Assembly (NCBI RefSeq): GCF_012273515.2
Contig: NZ_CP050975.2
Coordinates: 4,526,001 to 4,590,000 of the forward strand
Length of the DNA stretch: 64,000 bases
Direction of reading: 5' to 3'
From: Streptomyces sp. RPA4-2
GTDB taxonomy: Bacteria > Actinomycetota > Actinomycetes > Streptomycetales > Streptomycetaceae
Shown here: positions 25,262-33,434 of the stretch, one piece after another
Layout of the letters: the number at the start of each line of letters is the position of its first letter
Position numbering within the stretch: the first letter of the stretch is position 1
The notes under the pieces: generated by a model
What the model saw: the letters and a program-made list of their open reading frames with translations, nothing else
Databases searched by the model: none
What the model was told of the DNA's origin: nothing
Translations under genes and position numbers: made by a program

Positions 25262-26172
25262 GCCGTCCGCCGACTGTTCTGGTTGTGGGCGATGGACCAG
25301 TCCAGTGCGCTGCGAAGGGTGGAGCGGCACTCGGACGCGGACAGTCCGGTCGCCTCGCCCGCCCCCTGAAGAGCCTGTTCCACCACGTTCCGGGGGAGGT
25401 CGCCCCACGCGACGAACCGTCCCAGGGCTCGCGCCGCCCGGAACAACCGAGCCTCGCGCGAGCCGTGTTGGGCCCCGGCGACGTTCCGCGTCTCGTTGGC
25501 GAGTGCTACATCCGCGTATCGGTTGGATTGCCCCGCTACGGCCACTGAGGGCGCCTGTGCGGCCTTGGGGGCCGGTTTGAGGATGCTCAGTAGCCATGCG
25601 GGCACCGGGGTCGCCACGGGGCCGCTGGCGACTTCGTAGGGTCCGGTGGGGGTGATGCTGCCCGCGGCGACGACGTAGCCGCCCCATGCGCGTGTGTCGA
25701 CCAACAGGGCGATGGTTCCTGCCGTGTTGGTCAGTCGCGCCCCCGCCGGCGCGGTGAAGTACAGGTGGCTGCCGCCGCTTGCGGTCCGGGTCCGGTAGGT
25801 GTCGGGGACGGCATGGCCGGTGCGCTCGCAGAGCGCTCCAAAGGTCGCCGCGCCGCCAGGCGCGCCCTTGTTGCTGTTGTCCTTGGGCACGTCGAGGTCG
25901 ACCACCAGCAGCCCGGAAGGGCCGGTGGCGATACCGATGTTGAACGGCCCGCGGGACCAGGTGGCCCGGATACGGTCCGGGTCGGTAGTGGCGCGCTGCT
26001 CCCACTTGCGGTGGCCCGCCGCGCACACACCGGTGCGCGGGCAGGACGCTTCCCCGTGCAGGGCGGGGCGCTTCGTGGCGGGGCGCAGGGGGAAGACGTG
26101 CCAGCCGCGTTCCGCGGCGGTTAGAGCTGCGGCGAGTAAGGCCTCTCGCCGACTGTCGGTCGGTTGCGTCAT
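25258..26172 (-). CDS. bifunctional DNA primase/polymerase (Prim-Pol)
   Basis: 304 residues. ERGWHVFPLRPATKRPALHGEAS is the Prim-Pol N-terminal signature, LLVVDLDVPKDN carries the metal-binding Asp pair, and SGGSHLYFTAPAG plus DTRAWGGYVVAAGSITPTGPYEV are later motifs. The first Cys/His motif (SCPRTGVCAAGHRKW) is also typical. Primes and copies DNA at replication start; found as RepPP in AICEs. Confidence 0.93.
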   Translation of the reverse strand: MTQPTDSRREALLAAALTAAERGWHVFPLRPATKRPALHGEASCPRTGVCAAGHRKWEQRATTDPDRIRATWSRGPFNIGIATGPSGLLVVDLDVPKDNSNKGAPGGAATFGALCERTGHAVPDTYRTRTASGGSHLYFTAPAGARLTNTAGTIALLVDTRAWGGYVVAAGSITPTGPYEVASGPVATPVPAWLLSILKPAPKAAQAPSVAVAGQSNRYADVALANETRNVAGAQHGSREARLFRAARALGRFVAWGDLPRNVVEQALQGAGEATGLSASECRSTLRSALDWSIAHNQNSRRTA

Positions 26173-26260
26173 GCTGGGTGACCTCCGCAGGTCTGTTGAG
26201 GACTGGAGACAAGGGCGGCCCCGCGACTTTGGCGAGACGAGGGGGCCGCCCTTGGCGTAG

Positions 26261-26725
26261 CTAGCTGTAGAAGCGGTTGCGCTTGATCACGGCCTTGTGG
26301 ATGTTGACCGTCGTCCCGCCCTTCGAGTCGGAGGCGGAGAAGATCTGTACGGCGATCCATCCGCCGAAGATCACGGCGGCGAGGATGATGAGTTGGGTGA
26401 TGAGGGCGGTGAGTGCGGCGATGAACGTCGTCAGGAGCAGCAGCCCGCCGCACACCGCGGCGAACCCGACGCCCCCGAGCGCGACGTTCACGGCCGCACG
26501 AGACACGGCCGGCTTGGCGACGACCGGTTCGGGCTGTATGGGGTTGATGGCGTATCCGGTGACGACTCGCCCGTCCGGCAGGACGACGCTCGCCACGCTC
26601 GGGACACTGCCCGGCTGCACCGGAACGAGGGGCGCCGGGATCACGGCGGCGGGCGTGAGTGGGGTGGGCCGGTGGACGTCCACGGCGGTCTCGTACCGGC
26701 CGTGGGGGGCGTGTTCGGGGTACAT
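26261..26725 (-). CDS. spread-type membrane protein (Spd-like)
   Basis: 154 residues: a Pro-rich cytoplasmic N-terminus and two membrane segments (about residues 78-104 and 106-130, ending IILAAVIFGGWIAVQIFSA). Short two-segment proteins at this position in pSAM2-like elements are called Spd proteins and take part in intramycelial spread. Assigned by form and place. Confidence 0.65.
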   Translation of the reverse strand: MYPEHAPHGRYETAVDVHRPTPLTPAAVIPAPLVPVQPGSVPSVASVVLPDGRVVTGYAINPIQPEPVVAKPAVSRAAVNVALGGVGFAAVCGGLLLLTTFIAALTALITQLIILAAVIFGGWIAVQIFSASDSKGGTTVNIHKAVIKRNRFYS

Positions 26726-26817
26726 GCGGAATCCCTTCGCGATGCGGTGCAGGGAGGCGGGACCACCCCCTTGCGGGGTCGCTGTTGAGGGGTGTTTCGG
26801 GGGTCTGACCTGCGGTC

Positions 26818-26930
26818 CTCCCTGACTCCCTGAGCGATCATTTGTGCAGCTCAGGGGCAGGGAGGCGGGTCAGGGAGGGGGTCAGGGAGTTCTCCCTGTC
26901 TCCCTGCCCGGGGCGGGGTCGGCTCCCTGT
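26818..26930. repeat. eight CTCCCTG/CAGGGAG octamers: candidate clt/TRS
   Basis: CTCCCTGA twice in tandem at 26818-26833; GCAGGGAG at 26857, TCAGGGAG at 26870 and 26882; CTCCCTGT and CTCCCTGC in tandem at 26892-26907; CTCCCTGT at 26923. They end at the tra stop codon. TraB-type translocases recognise 8-bp repeats (TRS) in a clt locus often found downstream of traB. Identity inferred. Confidence 0.65.
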
Positions 26931-29038
26931 CATCCTTCGGCGGAAGCGGAACCCTCGTCGTCGCGGTTGGCGAGCGAGCGCAGGACGCGGTCACGGCTGA
27001 CGACCATGACCCCGTCGGACTTGTGCGGCTCCGCGCCGGCGTCGTCCAGGACGCGCTTGAGGTCGATGAACGACCAACCGCCGTAAGCGTCCGTGCTCAG
27101 CGCCGCGAGGCGGGCCAGCACGTCCTTGGTCCGCACGCGCGACTTGTCCCCGAGGACGCTCGCGATGTCGGCGAGAGGGTCGCGGTCCTCACCGCGCTCG
27201 ATCAGGGTCAGGGTGGTGACTCCATCGCGCAGTGCCTTGGCGCGGTCGGCGATGGCGGTTGCGTCTTCGGTGCTGATGTAGTGCGTGCGGACCGTGATGG
27301 ACGACTGGCCGGCCGGGATGGCGATGCCGTCCGACGCGACGACGACCGTGCCCTTGTCGAGCCCGGGGCGCAGCAGGTTCGGCGCGGCCCCACCGTCGAC
27401 TGCCTTGTCTCCGAGCGCCATGCGCGCTTGGGACTCGGTGCCCAGGGCGAGGGAGGCGCGGGTGTGGGCACCCTCGCGGACCAGCTTGGGCAGGTTCTCG
27501 TTCGTCGGGTCCTGGGTGCCCTGCCACATCAGGACGTTGACGGCCCGTCCCTGGTTGTGGATCTTCCGGACGGCCATGAAGTACCGGGAGTTGGCCTTCG
27601 AGCCGCCGTAGGGGCGCTTGGCCTCATCCTTGGCCGGGCACATGAACGCGACCTGCGCCTCATCCACGATCACGATCAGCGCCGGGAACTGCGTGCCGGG
27701 CGGTGCCTGGATGCGGCGGTTCATCTCTTCCACCGCGTCTTCCAGCATCTCCGTGACCTGGATGACGTGCTCGTCGGTCGGTCCCTGGATCAGCCTCGTT
27801 GCGAGCCCGTCGCACATGGCCCAGTCGCCGACGCCCTTGAGGTCCCCGACCCAGAACTCCACCGTCCGGTCAAGCGCCAGCCACAGCGCGAGGGAGCGCA
27901 GGGCCGCGGTCTTGCCCTGGTTGGACAGACCCGTGATCAGGAGGTGGCGCTGAAACAGGCTCAGGCTCGCCGCGTCACCGCGCAGGTCCTGCCCCCACGG
28001 GGCGCGGCCCTTGGCGTAGTCGGCGGTCATCGTCTCGTCGGTGACCAGCGGAGACGGGCCGATCGGCTCATCGAGCGCCCCGGAGTCCGCGATCCACAGC
28101 CGCACCGTCCGGGCAGCGACGGGGATCATGATGAACACTTCGTGCTCGTGCCGGGTCAGGTTCTCGGCAAGCTTCCGGCGCCGGTTCTGCACCTCGATCG
28201 TGGACACCCCGGACGGGAGCGTCACGTCGACTTCCACGCCGCATCCGGCGATCCTGATCGGCCCGAGCATGCTCGCGCCGGCGTCTCCCATCTCCTTGAT
28301 GGCGTTGCGGAGCGGGGCGACTCCGAGATCCCGGAGTGCCTTGATGACGATCGACGGGGTGATGGGCTCGCCCTCACCGTTCTTGATGTTCGCCGGCAGC
28401 GCCCACGCGGGGGCCGCGTGCTGCTTGCTCCCGACCGCCCACAGGGCGAGCAGGGCGAGGAACGGGCCGATCGTGATCGCGGGCCCCCACACGACCTGAA
28501 CGATCCAGATCAGCAGGTTGATGAAGTCGACGGCCGCCATCAGCGGAGTGACGACGTCACTGACGTCCTTGGTCGCAATCGCCATGACGATGCCGAGGGC
28601 GACCAGTCCGCCTATGCCCATGCCGGTGCCGGCCGCGATGCCCTTCGCCGCGTCGATCGGGGAGGTGAGCAGGTCCATGCGGCGGCGGTGCCGGGCGTCG
28701 CGGTAGCGCTGCCCGCGCTCTTCCCACTCGGCTGCGAGTTCCATGTTCCCCGCGGCTTCGGCGGTGCGCATGTACCGCTCGTAGCGGGCGGCTGTGCGGC
28801 CGTCCCACGCCCGGCGACCGACGATCCGCGCGCCCCCGACCACGTACAGGCTGTGGCGGGCAGCGGCGCGGGCGGTCGTCTTCGTGTGGTCGTGCGTGAT
28901 GACGTGCTTGACGGCCCGTCCGGAGCGGACCCACAACGGCAGGGGCGCCGGCGGGGCGGGTTCGGGGACCACGGTCAGGGTGGTGACGGTGGCCGGCTCG
29001 TTGGTGTCCTTGTGCAGGTGGACGACGTTCTCGGTCAT
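26930..29038 (-). CDS. FtsK/SpoIIIE-type conjugative translocase (TraB-like)
   Basis: 702 residues. Three to four membrane segments in residues about 115-205 (GMGIGGLVALGIVMAIA; FINLLIWIVQVVW; FLALLALWAVG), then the motor: Walker A LLITGLSNQGKTAALRSL near residue 365 and Walker B ALIVIVDEAQVAF near 460. A C-terminal winged-helix-like part (TKDVLARLAAL.. GGWSFIDLKRVLDD) matches the gamma-like DNA-reading domain. It pumps double-stranded element DNA between mycelia. The start overlaps slightly the region after the peptidase gene stop. Octamers at its 3' end are the likely binding sites. Confidence 0.92.
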   Translation of the reverse strand: MTENVVHLHKDTNEPATVTTLTVVPEPAPPAPLPLWVRSGRAVKHVITHDHTKTTARAAARHSLYVVGGARIVGRRAWDGRTAARYERYMRTAEAAGNMELAAEWEERGQRYRDARHRRRMDLLTSPIDAAKGIAAGTGMGIGGLVALGIVMAIATKDVSDVVTPLMAAVDFINLLIWIVQVVWGPAITIGPFLALLALWAVGSKQHAAPAWALPANIKNGEGEPITPSIVIKALRDLGVAPLRNAIKEMGDAGASMLGPIRIAGCGVEVDVTLPSGVSTIEVQNRRRKLAENLTRHEHEVFIMIPVAARTVRLWIADSGALDEPIGPSPLVTDETMTADYAKGRAPWGQDLRGDAASLSLFQRHLLITGLSNQGKTAALRSLALWLALDRTVEFWVGDLKGVGDWAMCDGLATRLIQGPTDEHVIQVTEMLEDAVEEMNRRIQAPPGTQFPALIVIVDEAQVAFMCPAKDEAKRPYGGSKANSRYFMAVRKIHNQGRAVNVLMWQGTQDPTNENLPKLVREGAHTRASLALGTESQARMALGDKAVDGGAAPNLLRPGLDKGTVVVASDGIAIPAGQSSITVRTHYISTEDATAIADRAKALRDGVTTLTLIERGEDRDPLADIASVLGDKSRVRTKDVLARLAALSTDAYGGWSFIDLKRVLDDAGAEPHKSDGVMVVSRDRVLRSLANRDDEGSASAEG

Positions 29039-29054
29039 GTGGAGCGTCTCCTGT

Positions 29055-29609
29055 TCAGGCGTGGGAGCCGGGGACGATGCGGTTGGCGAGGTGCTCGTAG
29101 CCGTAGGCTTCGGCCTCTTCCTGGTCGACGAGCCAGTTGTGTTCGCGGGCGTCGCGGCGGGATTGCCGCTCGATGCCGAACCCGGCTCGGGTGTTGGCCA
29201 CGACCCGCTCGAACACGCCCTTGCGGCTGAACTGCATGGCGTGGGTGAGTTCGTGGACGAGCGTCACGGCGAACGCTTCGGGGGTGGGGTGCTTGTCGAC
29301 GTCGATGATGATCAGCGCGCTCTTGTCCGGGCGCGGGATCGCGCGGGCCTGGATCTCGCGGGCCAACTTGCGGGCGTCGCGCTCGGCACGGCTGAGGGTG
29401 CGCCGATCCAGGGCGCCGGCGAGGGCGATGTCGGCGGCGGCCATCGCTTCGGCCATGCCGCGTTCGTTGGTGAGGATCACCTCGACGTCCGGCATCCGGC
29501 CCGGCACCGCGCGGTTCACCACTGGCACGGCCTGTTCCGTCAGCCGTTTCGCGGTGCGCGTGGTCGAGCCGTATCCGGGGATCTTGTGCGTGCTCACGGT
29601 CGTCTTCAC
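29055..29609 (-). CDS. HExxH metallopeptidase-like protein in tra operon
   Basis: 184 residues from GTG 29609, with GGAG upstream. FAVTLVHELTHAMQFSRKG holds a HExxH zinc motif near residue 124; EHNWLVDQEEAEAYGYEHLA downstream offers the third ligand Glu. Nothing suggests a signal peptide, so it is cytosolic, like ImmA/IrrE-type or SprT-type peptidases, but the family is not recognised. It lies 16 bp upstream of the translocase gene. A role in antirepressor-like regulation or processing of a transfer protein is possible but unproved. Confidence 0.72.
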   Translation of the reverse strand: MKTTVSTHKIPGYGSTTRTAKRLTEQAVPVVNRAVPGRMPDVEVILTNERGMAEAMAAADIALAGALDRRTLSRAERDARKLAREIQARAIPRPDKSALIIIDVDKHPTPEAFAVTLVHELTHAMQFSRKGVFERVVANTRAGFGIERQSRRDAREHNWLVDQEEAEAYGYEHLANRIVPGSHA

Positions 29610-29638
29610 ACGAGTCTCCGAGAGGGGAAAGCCGCAGG

Positions 29639-30019
29639 TCACGCGGCAGCAGATTCGGCGGTGATGCACAGACCACAGATGCCGTACCGGGTCGACAGGC
29701 AGTAGCTGTAAGTGATCCGGCAGCGGGGGCAGGTGCGGCGGGCGAGCATCGCCAACGCGAGCGCGCCCCACTTCCGCGACGTCATCGGCCGGACGGGCTT
29801 GGCCAGGTCGAGCCGGTAGAGGTAGGAGACGCGGACCCCGCCTTGGCGGCGGTTGACGCGCATGACCTGCGCGGCGATCTCCTGCCCGCCCGGACGTAGA
29901 CCGCGGGCCCGTAACTGCCGGCGGGTGGCCAGTCCGTCCGGGGCCAGGCGCCACGGGTAGGTCGGTATCCCGTAGCGGGCACCGGACGGGTCGAAGCACT
30001 TGCCCCACGCGGCGGACAT
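29639..30019 (-). CDS. RRQRL-motif zinc-binding protein
   Basis: 126 residues. It has LATRRQLRARGLRPGGQEIAAQVM, the RRQ-L motif of this AICE-associated family, and near the C-terminus a Cys4 knuckle CPRCRITYSYCLSTRYGICGLC. Role not known; it is nearly always beside tra/rep genes of actinobacterial elements. Overlaps the DUF2637 stop by 1 nt. Confidence 0.85.
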   Translation of the reverse strand: MSAAWGKCFDPSGARYGIPTYPWRLAPDGLATRRQLRARGLRPGGQEIAAQVMRVNRRQGGVRVSYLYRLDLAKPVRPMTSRKWGALALAMLARRTCPRCRITYSYCLSTRYGICGLCITAESAAA

Positions 30020-30924
30020 CAGACGGCCGCCTTAGCGGCCCGCTCGCCGCGCAGGGTGTCCCGCAGCGTCCGGGCGTTGACCGGTGAGGTGTGGACCGCG
30101 AGGCGGATTCCTTCGGCGGTGAGCTTCGCGTCCGGCCAGTCGGCGGTGACGCGCCGTGCCTCATCGAGCAGTTGATCCGGGGTGCGCTTCGGCCGGCTCG
30201 ATCGAGCGACTGCGGGGACCCGACCGGTCGCCCGACGAGGGCGGGTCGACTCCGCAGCAGCCACCGACCGCCGCTCGATTGGCGTTGTGGGAATCGGGGC
30301 GGTGGGAGTCGGGACGGGCTTGAGGGGGAGCGTCGACTTCTCGAACGGAACGGTCACGGGATCGGGCATCCGTAGGGGCGCCGTAGCGACCGGGGCGGGG
30401 GTCGATTCTGCGAGGTCAGCCGTAGACCGTTTGCTCACGGTCTCGGTAGATTTCTCCGCATTCGCGACCGGGGCCGGAATCGGCTCCGTGGTCGGGGTGG
30501 GGCGGTGGTGGAGGACCTTGGCGACCAGATCGGAGCCGAAGTAGATCGACCCGACCGGAAGCGAGGTGGCTAGCAGGACGAGGGCGTAGTTGGCGGGGTC
30601 CCAGTCGGCGAGCCGTCCCCAGTCGACCGTGGCACCGTGCAGCTTGGGGATGAGTCCGTGGACGTAGTTGAGGACCAGCGAAGCGGCGGTGTAGGTACCC
30701 AGGACCCGCAACGCGAACGTCCTTGCCTGGTCAGTCAGGACCAGAGTCGCGACCAGGGCCAGGGCCATCAGGCCGTCGACCACGAACGGGTAGAGCGTCG
30801 CGGCCGTGTCATCCGCGCCGATCGCGGTGGCAATGTCCCGCAGCGCGTTCCAGGACACCCGGAACGCCATGGCGACCACGACCACCAGAGCGAGGACTAA
30901 CAGGCCCTTGCCCCACCGGTTCAT
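30019..30924 (-). CDS. DUF2637 membrane protein
   Basis: 301 residues from ATG 30924. Four membrane segments in the first 120 residues (LLVLALVVVVAMAFRVSW; LYPFVVDGLMALALVATLVL; LRVLGTYTAASLVLNYVHG; YALVLLATSLPVGSIYFGSDL), a long Pro/Thr/Ser linker, and a C-terminal winged-helix-like part (DEARRVTADWPDAKLTAEGIRLAVHTSPVNARTLRDTL). DUF2637 proteins are standard in AICEs and plasmids of Streptomyces, probably linking membrane to DNA. Overlaps DUF6284 gene by ATGA. Confidence 0.9.
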   Translation of the reverse strand: MNRWGKGLLVLALVVVVAMAFRVSWNALRDIATAIGADDTAATLYPFVVDGLMALALVATLVLTDQARTFALRVLGTYTAASLVLNYVHGLIPKLHGATVDWGRLADWDPANYALVLLATSLPVGSIYFGSDLVAKVLHHRPTPTTEPIPAPVANAEKSTETVSKRSTADLAESTPAPVATAPLRMPDPVTVPFEKSTLPLKPVPTPTAPIPTTPIERRSVAAAESTRPRRATGRVPAVARSSRPKRTPDQLLDEARRVTADWPDAKLTAEGIRLAVHTSPVNARTLRDTLRGERAAKAAV

Positions 30925-31184
30925 GCCGCGCCGCCGACTGCGTCGGTGGTGCGGTTGGCGATGACGCGGTACTCGGTGAGGACCCGGGCCAGGGCCCGGC
31001 GGACGCGGCGGGTGTCGACCTCGTTCGGGGTGTGGTCCATGGCGATGATCTGCGCGTCGATCAGGTCGACGTCCGCCAGGATCAGCGGCATCTCCTGCTC
31101 GATGGCGTCCAGTTCCGCATCCGTGGGTTCGTTCCAGTCGGCGAACGCGGTAACGGCTTCCTGAACAGTGACGATGGGGTTCAT
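30921..31184 (-). CDS. DUF6284 family protein
   Basis: 87 residues, helical and acidic: EPTDAELDAIEQEMPLILADVDLIDAQIIAMDHTPNEVDTRRVRRALARVL. This pattern matches a short protein family that pairs with DUF2637. Function unknown. In the leftward transfer/replication operon. Confidence 0.8.
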   Translation of the reverse strand: MNPIVTVQEAVTAFADWNEPTDAELDAIEQEMPLILADVDLIDAQIIAMDHTPNEVDTRRVRRALARVLTEYRVIANRTTDAVGGAA

Positions 31185-31275
31185 TGGGTCGTGTTCTCCC
31201 TAGTCGGTGGTACGGCCCGAAGCGGCTCCGGTGCGGGAACACCGGAGCCGCGCGCCGTTGTGGGGTGAGGTCAGG

Positions 31276-31455
31276 TCAGTCGGTGAGGGTGATGCCGGTG
31301 GCCGGCCGGTTCTGGCTGGCCAGCTCGTTGCGGATCGCGGTCGTCGCGTCCGCCTTGCTCACCGGGTGGTCGAAGCGCGCGGTGTCACTGACCTGCTCCC
31401 GGTTGCCGGTGCTCAGGTCGGTGACGGTCGCGGTGAAGCTGTGGTCCCTCTTCAT
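31276..31455 (-). CDS. first gene of the leftward operon, 59-aa hypothetical
   Basis: MKRDHSFTATVTDLSTGNREQVSDTARFDHPVSKADATTAIRNELASQNRPATGITLTD-like content: a small beta-rich protein without Cys. A ribosome site (GGGAGAG) precedes ATG 31455. I do not recognise a family, but similar small proteins precede DUF6284 in related elements. Confidence 0.65.
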   Translation of the reverse strand: MKRDHSFTATVTDLSTGNREQVSDTARFDHPVSKADATTAIRNELASQNRPATGITLTD

Positions 31456-31696
31456 GTGCTCTCTCCCGTCCGTGCCGGGACTCTTCCGGCTCCCTGCCAC
31501 CCCGCCCGTACGACACCCGACGAACGGGACCGGACGGGCGGGGGAGGCAACCGGCCGCAGCCATTGAGCTGCGGAAAGGCTGGTCGCGCTGTACCGCGCA
31601 CCGGGACAGAACCGATGCGTGCCCGCCCTCTTGTACGAGGTGGGGCGGGCTTACCTGTCGACCCATCGACCGCCCGTGTGCAGGCGGCTGGATCGG

Positions 31697-31772
31697 CACA
31701 CTGTTGAGTTCTCAACCAACGAGCGCTCCCTTCGTACTCACCCCTTGCAGGGCTTTCCTCCGGACGCGGCGA
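31697..31772 (-). promoter_or_regulatory. rRNA-leader boxA-like antitermination element
   Basis: On the minus strand the region reads GGGTGAGTACGAAGGGAGCG, then TTGGTTGAGAACTCAACAGTG (dyad GTTGAGTTCTCAAC, 31703-31716). It closely resembles the TTTGAGAACTCAACAG leader upstream of actinobacterial 16S rRNA genes. It lies 5' of the whole leftward operon (31455 to 21985), so it may let polymerase read through about 9.5 kb. The 454-bp gap 31456-31909 holds this and the GTACGA boxes, no gene. Confidence 0.55.
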
Positions 31773-31774
31773 AC

Positions 31775-31888
31775 CTGTACGAAAGAGCCGTACGTGACAC
31801 CCCGTACGACTTGTCTGGAGGAGTGCCGTGCCATGAGGTTGCACGACAGGTGCTTGGAGAGTCAAGCCCCCTGGTCTAACTTGTACGG
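31775..31888. promoter_or_regulatory. GTACGA-type boxes at the GntR promoter
   Basis: CTGTACGA (31775), GCCGTACGT (31787), CCCGTACGA (31801) and TTGTACGG (31881) occur upstream of the GntR gene, and TTGTACGA (31631) in the leftward leader. The last one overlaps the likely -10 region (TCTAAC). They are candidate operators for the GntR protein, as KorSA controls pra in pSAM2. Inferred. Confidence 0.5.
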
Positions 31889-31909
31889 AGGAGCTGGAGT
31901 AGAGGAGAC

Positions 31910-32689
31910 ATGCCACCGATGCGACGCGGTATGACCAAGGCACAGGAAATCGCCTATGACCTGCGCGAACAGATCGTGTCCGGAGGGCTGAGGGGCGGAG
32001 AGGCCCTGCCCAGCGAGTCAAAGATGATGACCGAGTACGGCTACAGCCGTGAGACGGTCCGCGCCGGCGTCCGCCTCTTGATCGAGGAAGGCTTGGTCGT
32101 CACAGGCCAGGGCCAGGGGAAGTACGTCCGCGAGGACTACCCACCCGTCGTGTGGAACTGGACGACGCTGGAAAGCCGCAGTCGTCATGCCACCGCCGTG
32201 GAAGGACGGACCGCAGGCGACCAATGGGCAAGCGCGGTCGCGGAGGACGGGAAAGCCCCCCGGCAAGAGATCACGGTGTCAATCGTGGAGCCCCCGCCGC
32301 ACGTTCGCGAGTGCCTCGAACTCCCCGTAGAGGGTTTGGCCGTGGCTCGGAAGCGAATCCGGTACATAGACAATCGGCCCTACGCCCTCGCCGACTCGTA
32401 CTTCCCTCAGGATCTCGTGACCGGTACACCTCTGATGGAGCCTCGCGACGTCTCTGCACCGGGCGGCATCTTGGCTTCGGTCGGACTCGTGCAGGTCAAG
32501 TACAGGGACGAAATCTCAGTCCGCATGCCAACGCGACGGGAGGCGGAACTTCTTGCCCTACCTGCGGCAACGCCCGTCGCAGAGCACACCAGAACCGGCT
32601 ATGACGCGGACAGTCGCCCACTCCGCTGCATGGTCACAATCCTCCCCGGAGACAGGCACAAGATCCTCTATGAAGTCAGCACGGACTGA
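31910..32689 (+). CDS. GntR family repressor with UTRA domain (KorSA-like)
   Basis: 259 residues. Winged helix: AQEIAYDLREQIVSGGLRGGEALPSESKMMTEYGYSRETVRAGVRLLIEEGLV; UTRA ligand-binding domain from about residue 100 (EITVSIVEPPPHVRECLELP.. YALADSYFPQDL). Such proteins silence transfer and replication genes of AICEs. Faces away from the leftward operon over the shared control region. Its 3' end overlaps the next gene by 20 nt. Confidence 0.92.
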   Translation: MPPMRRGMTKAQEIAYDLREQIVSGGLRGGEALPSESKMMTEYGYSRETVRAGVRLLIEEGLVVTGQGQGKYVREDYPPVVWNWTTLESRSRHATAVEGRTAGDQWASAVAEDGKAPRQEITVSIVEPPPHVRECLELPVEGLAVARKRIRYIDNRPYALADSYFPQDLVTGTPLMEPRDVSAPGGILASVGLVQVKYRDEISVRMPTRREAELLALPAATPVAEHTRTGYDADSRPLRCMVTILPGDRHKILYEVSTD

Positions 32690-33398
32690 GTACCTCCGCC
32701 CCGCAGCTGCGGAGGACATACCCATCCTTATGACTCTGCGGTCAGAGGCAGAGGGATGGTTGCGCACGAAAGGCACCGACCAGTGGAGCGACCCCGAGAC
32801 TGGTGAGCGAGCGATTACCAAATGGCACGCCAACATAGACGAGGGACGTGCCTGGGTTGTGGTCGGCGAGCACGACAAAGTGCTGGCGACAGTCAGTCGG
32901 GGTGCCGTTGATCGGGATTTCTGGACAAACGCTGATCGCCCCGAGTCGGCCCTCTACCTCTACAAGTTGATCGTTGCCCGCGAGGCGGCAGGCCGGCATC
33001 TCGGCACCCGAATCATCGACTGGATGTCTCGCCTGGCAGCCTTGGAAGGTCGAACGTGGGTTCGCATCGACACGTGGCGAACAAACACGGGCCTGCACTC
33101 CTACTACGAGCGTCTGGGCTTCGAGCACGTACGCACGGAAGCACCCCCTCACAGACGTTCGGGATGGCTTGCTCAACGGCCCGCGGGGGATATCGCGCTG
33201 CCTCACGACCTGCTCTCGGTGACTCCGGACACGGGTGAGCGCCGCAACGCGACCGGGATTCCCAAGGGCCACACGGGGGCTGAAATGCCTGGCCAGCGAG
33301 AGGCGGCCCCGTCTCAGTTTCCGTCTCATTCACCCTCGTCCGCAGATGTCCACGGCGGTGCACGCACCGGGCAGGAGTACAGGAATGAACGAGGCTGA
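32670..33398 (+). CDS. GNAT family N-acetyltransferase (AICE cargo)
   Basis: 242 residues from ATG 32670. GNAT core: YLRPAAAEDIPILMTLRSEAEGWLRTKGTDQWS at the N-terminus, YLYKLIVAREAAGRHLGTRIIDWMSRLA for acetyl-CoA binding, and TNTGLHSYYERLGFEHV at the end of the fold. Residues after about 175 are a hydrophilic tail that runs over the right arm repeat, so its end may be fixed by DNA needs. Substrate unknown. Coupled to GntR; pSAM2-like elements keep an accessory gene here. Confidence 0.88.
   Translation: MKSARTEYLRPAAAEDIPILMTLRSEAEGWLRTKGTDQWSDPETGERAITKWHANIDEGRAWVVVGEHDKVLATVSRGAVDRDFWTNADRPESALYLYKLIVAREAAGRHLGTRIIDWMSRLAALEGRTWVRIDTWRTNTGLHSYYERLGFEHVRTEAPPHRRSGWLAQRPAGDIALPHDLLSVTPDTGERRNATGIPKGHTGAEMPGQREAAPSQFPSHSPSSADVHGGARTGQEYRNERG
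33309..33328 (+). repeat. right integrase arm-type repeat
   Basis: CCGTCTCAGTTTCCGTCTCA, identical to 21159-21178. It lies 106 bp inside attR, within the GNAT coding tail. The left copy lies 48 bp inside attL. Confidence 0.6.
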
Positions 33399-33434
33399 AC
33401 GGCCACGGATCACGCTCTGACCAGCGCGAACAGA

